Assembly (NCBI RefSeq): GCF_016901035.1
Contig: NZ_JAFEUF010000057.1
Span: forward strand, 447-33,750
Direction of reading: 5' to 3'
Origin: Streptomyces durocortorensis
Lineage (GTDB): Bacteria; Actinomycetota; Actinomycetes; Streptomycetales; Streptomycetaceae
DNA: 33,304 nt
Below the pieces are notes generated by a model. That model saw only the letters and a program-made list of their open reading frames with translations, was not told the origin of the DNA and searched no databases. Position 1 is the first letter of the stretch, and the number at the start of each line of letters is the position of its first letter. Positions 32,294 through 33,304 of this stretch are shown here, piece after piece. Position numbers and translations under genes: made by a program.

Positions 32294-33253
32294 ATGGCCG
32301 CTCTTGGATGGCTCACACCCCGTAGGCGTTCCGCTACCGCACGGAGCGTCCTGGCAGGCGAGGCCGCCGCCGAGGCCGCACGCAAGACCTCGGCCGCCGA
32401 CGACGACTCCGCCCTCCTGACCAAGGCCCCGGAAGTAGCGGACGCGACACCCCCCGAGGAGCCCGCGTTCCCGGTCGCCGGGGACGACCGCGCCGCCGCC
32501 TTCTTCGACCTCGACAACACCGTCATGCAGGGCGCCGCGATCTTCCACTTCGGCCGCGGCCTCTACAAGCGCAAGTTCTTCGAACGCCGCGAACTCACCC
32601 GGTTCGCCTGGCAGCAGGCCTGGTTCCGGCTGGCCGGCGTCGAGGACCCCGAACACATGCAGGACGCCCGCGACAGCGCCCTGTCGATCGTCAAGGGCCA
32701 CCGCGTCTCCGAGCTGATGTCCATCGGCGAGGAGATCTACGACGAGTACATGGCCGACCGCATCTGGCCCGGCACCCGCGCCCTGGCCCAGGCCCACCTG
32801 GACGCCGGACAGAAGGTCTGGCTGGTCACCGCCGCCCCCGTGGAGACCGCCACCATCATCGCCCGCCGCCTCGGCCTGACCGGCGCGCTCGGCACCGTCG
32901 CCGAATCGGTCGACGGCGTCTACACCGGCCGCCTGGTCGGCGAACCGCTGCACGGCCCCGCCAAGGCGGAGGCCGTCCGCGCACTGGCCGCCGCCGAAGG
33001 GCTGGACCTGGAGCGCTGCGCCGCCTACAGCGACTCGCACAACGACATCCCGATGCTCTCGCTGGTCGGCCACCCCTACGCGATCAACCCGGACACCAAG
33101 CTCCGCAAGCACGCCCGCGCCCGCGACTGGCGGCTGCGCGACTACCGCACCGGCCGCAAGGCGGCCAAGGTCGGTATCCCGGCCGCCGCCGGTGTCGGCG
33201 CGCTCGCGGGCGGCACGGCAGCCGCCGTCGCCCTGCACCGCCGCCGCCGCTGA
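32294..33253 (+). CDS. HAD-IB family phosphatase
   Basis: The 319-residue protein is a member of the HAD-superfamily subfamily IB (SerB/phosphoserine phosphatase-like). It has D72 and D74 in [11 protein letters not shown], motif II in [11 protein letters not shown], a lysine in [12 protein letters not shown] and motif IV in [11 protein letters not shown]. The C-terminus (about 290-315) is a Gly/Ala-rich hydrophobic segment ending in RRRR, which could anchor it in the membrane. An N-terminal region of about 60 residues before the first motif is low in complexity. Phosphatase chemistry is well supported. The substrate is not. It is divergent from the glutaredoxin-like gene. Confidence 0.92.
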   Translation: MAALGWLTPRRRSATARSVLAGEAAAEAARKTSAADDDSALLTKAPEVADATPPEEPAFPVAGDDRAAAFFDLDNTVMQGAAIFHFGRGLYKRKFFERRELTRFAWQQAWFRLAGVEDPEHMQDARDSALSIVKGHRVSELMSIGEEIYDEYMADRIWPGTRALAQAHLDAGQKVWLVTAAPVETATIIARRLGLTGALGTVAESVDGVYTGRLVGEPLHGPAKAEAVRALAAAEGLDLERCAAYSDSHNDIPMLSLVGHPYAINPDTKLRKHARARDWRLRDYRTGRKAAKVGIPAAAGVGALAGGTAAAVALHRRRR

Positions 33254-33304
33254 CCCGCCCACGCGCCCGCGGCCCCGTTTCCACCACCGCGCCCCGTGCC
33301 CGCC

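Noticed and set aside
1-33304. CRISPR array, tRNA or rRNA genes
   Set aside because: No regularly spaced direct repeats, no cloverleaf with GGTTCRA-type T-loop and no rRNA-like sequence were recognised. The only short tandem repeats lie in coding linkers.

Overview
The window is very GC-rich chromosomal DNA with strong third-position G/C bias, many GTG and TTG starts and 4-base ATGA-type gene overlaps. Together with the class I lysyl-tRNA synthetase, the whiJ-type HTH/DUF397 pair, Rex with its operator, and the rex-hemACD/hemB order, this points to a Streptomyces or close relative.

Layout. (1) 1-9017: divergent lysS and argS, then a minus-strand run of small enzymes and regulators: an ABM-domain protein, a short protein weakly like GvpU, a phospholipase D-family enzyme, a TipAS-type MerR regulator coupled to a VOC protein, and a one-pass membrane protein with an N-terminal HTH. 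(2) 9213-16153: mostly plus strand, with a DUF4232 lipoprotein, an XRE/DUF5753 regulator overlapping a DUF397 gene whose motif is tandemly duplicated, a NIPSNAP protein, a DUF4253 protein coupled to a 685-residue protein I cannot assign, a small membrane protein and a HEAT-like protein. A RibD-like reductase lies on the minus strand. (3) 16215-25137: a minus-strand defence operon transcribed abi - HTH/methylase - hsdM - hsdS - hsdR, preceded by a 349-base control region. (4) 25487-31587: haem synthesis genes hemB and rex-hemA-hemC-hemD(cobA), with a Rex operator at the promoter. (5) 31845-33253: a glutaredoxin-like protein and a HAD-IB phosphatase.

The most notable item is region 3. A complete type I restriction-modification set (HsdR with PD-ExK nuclease and DEAH motor, HsdM with NPPF, two-domain HsdS) shares one apparent transcript with two extra proteins. 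One is an Abi-like protein carrying a HEPN-type R-x4-H motif. The other is a second adenine methylase with an N-terminal HTH, a DPPY motif and an HsdS-like C-terminus. The leader contains a good sigma-70-like promoter, an upstream palindrome and a long hairpin followed by a smaller one. The arrangement recalls PrrC, where a restriction complex guards an RNA-cutting toxin, and the structured RNAs reported near abiF genes. The layout is read from the sequence. The guarded-toxin function is inference.

No rRNA, tRNA, CRISPR array, transposase or integrase was seen.
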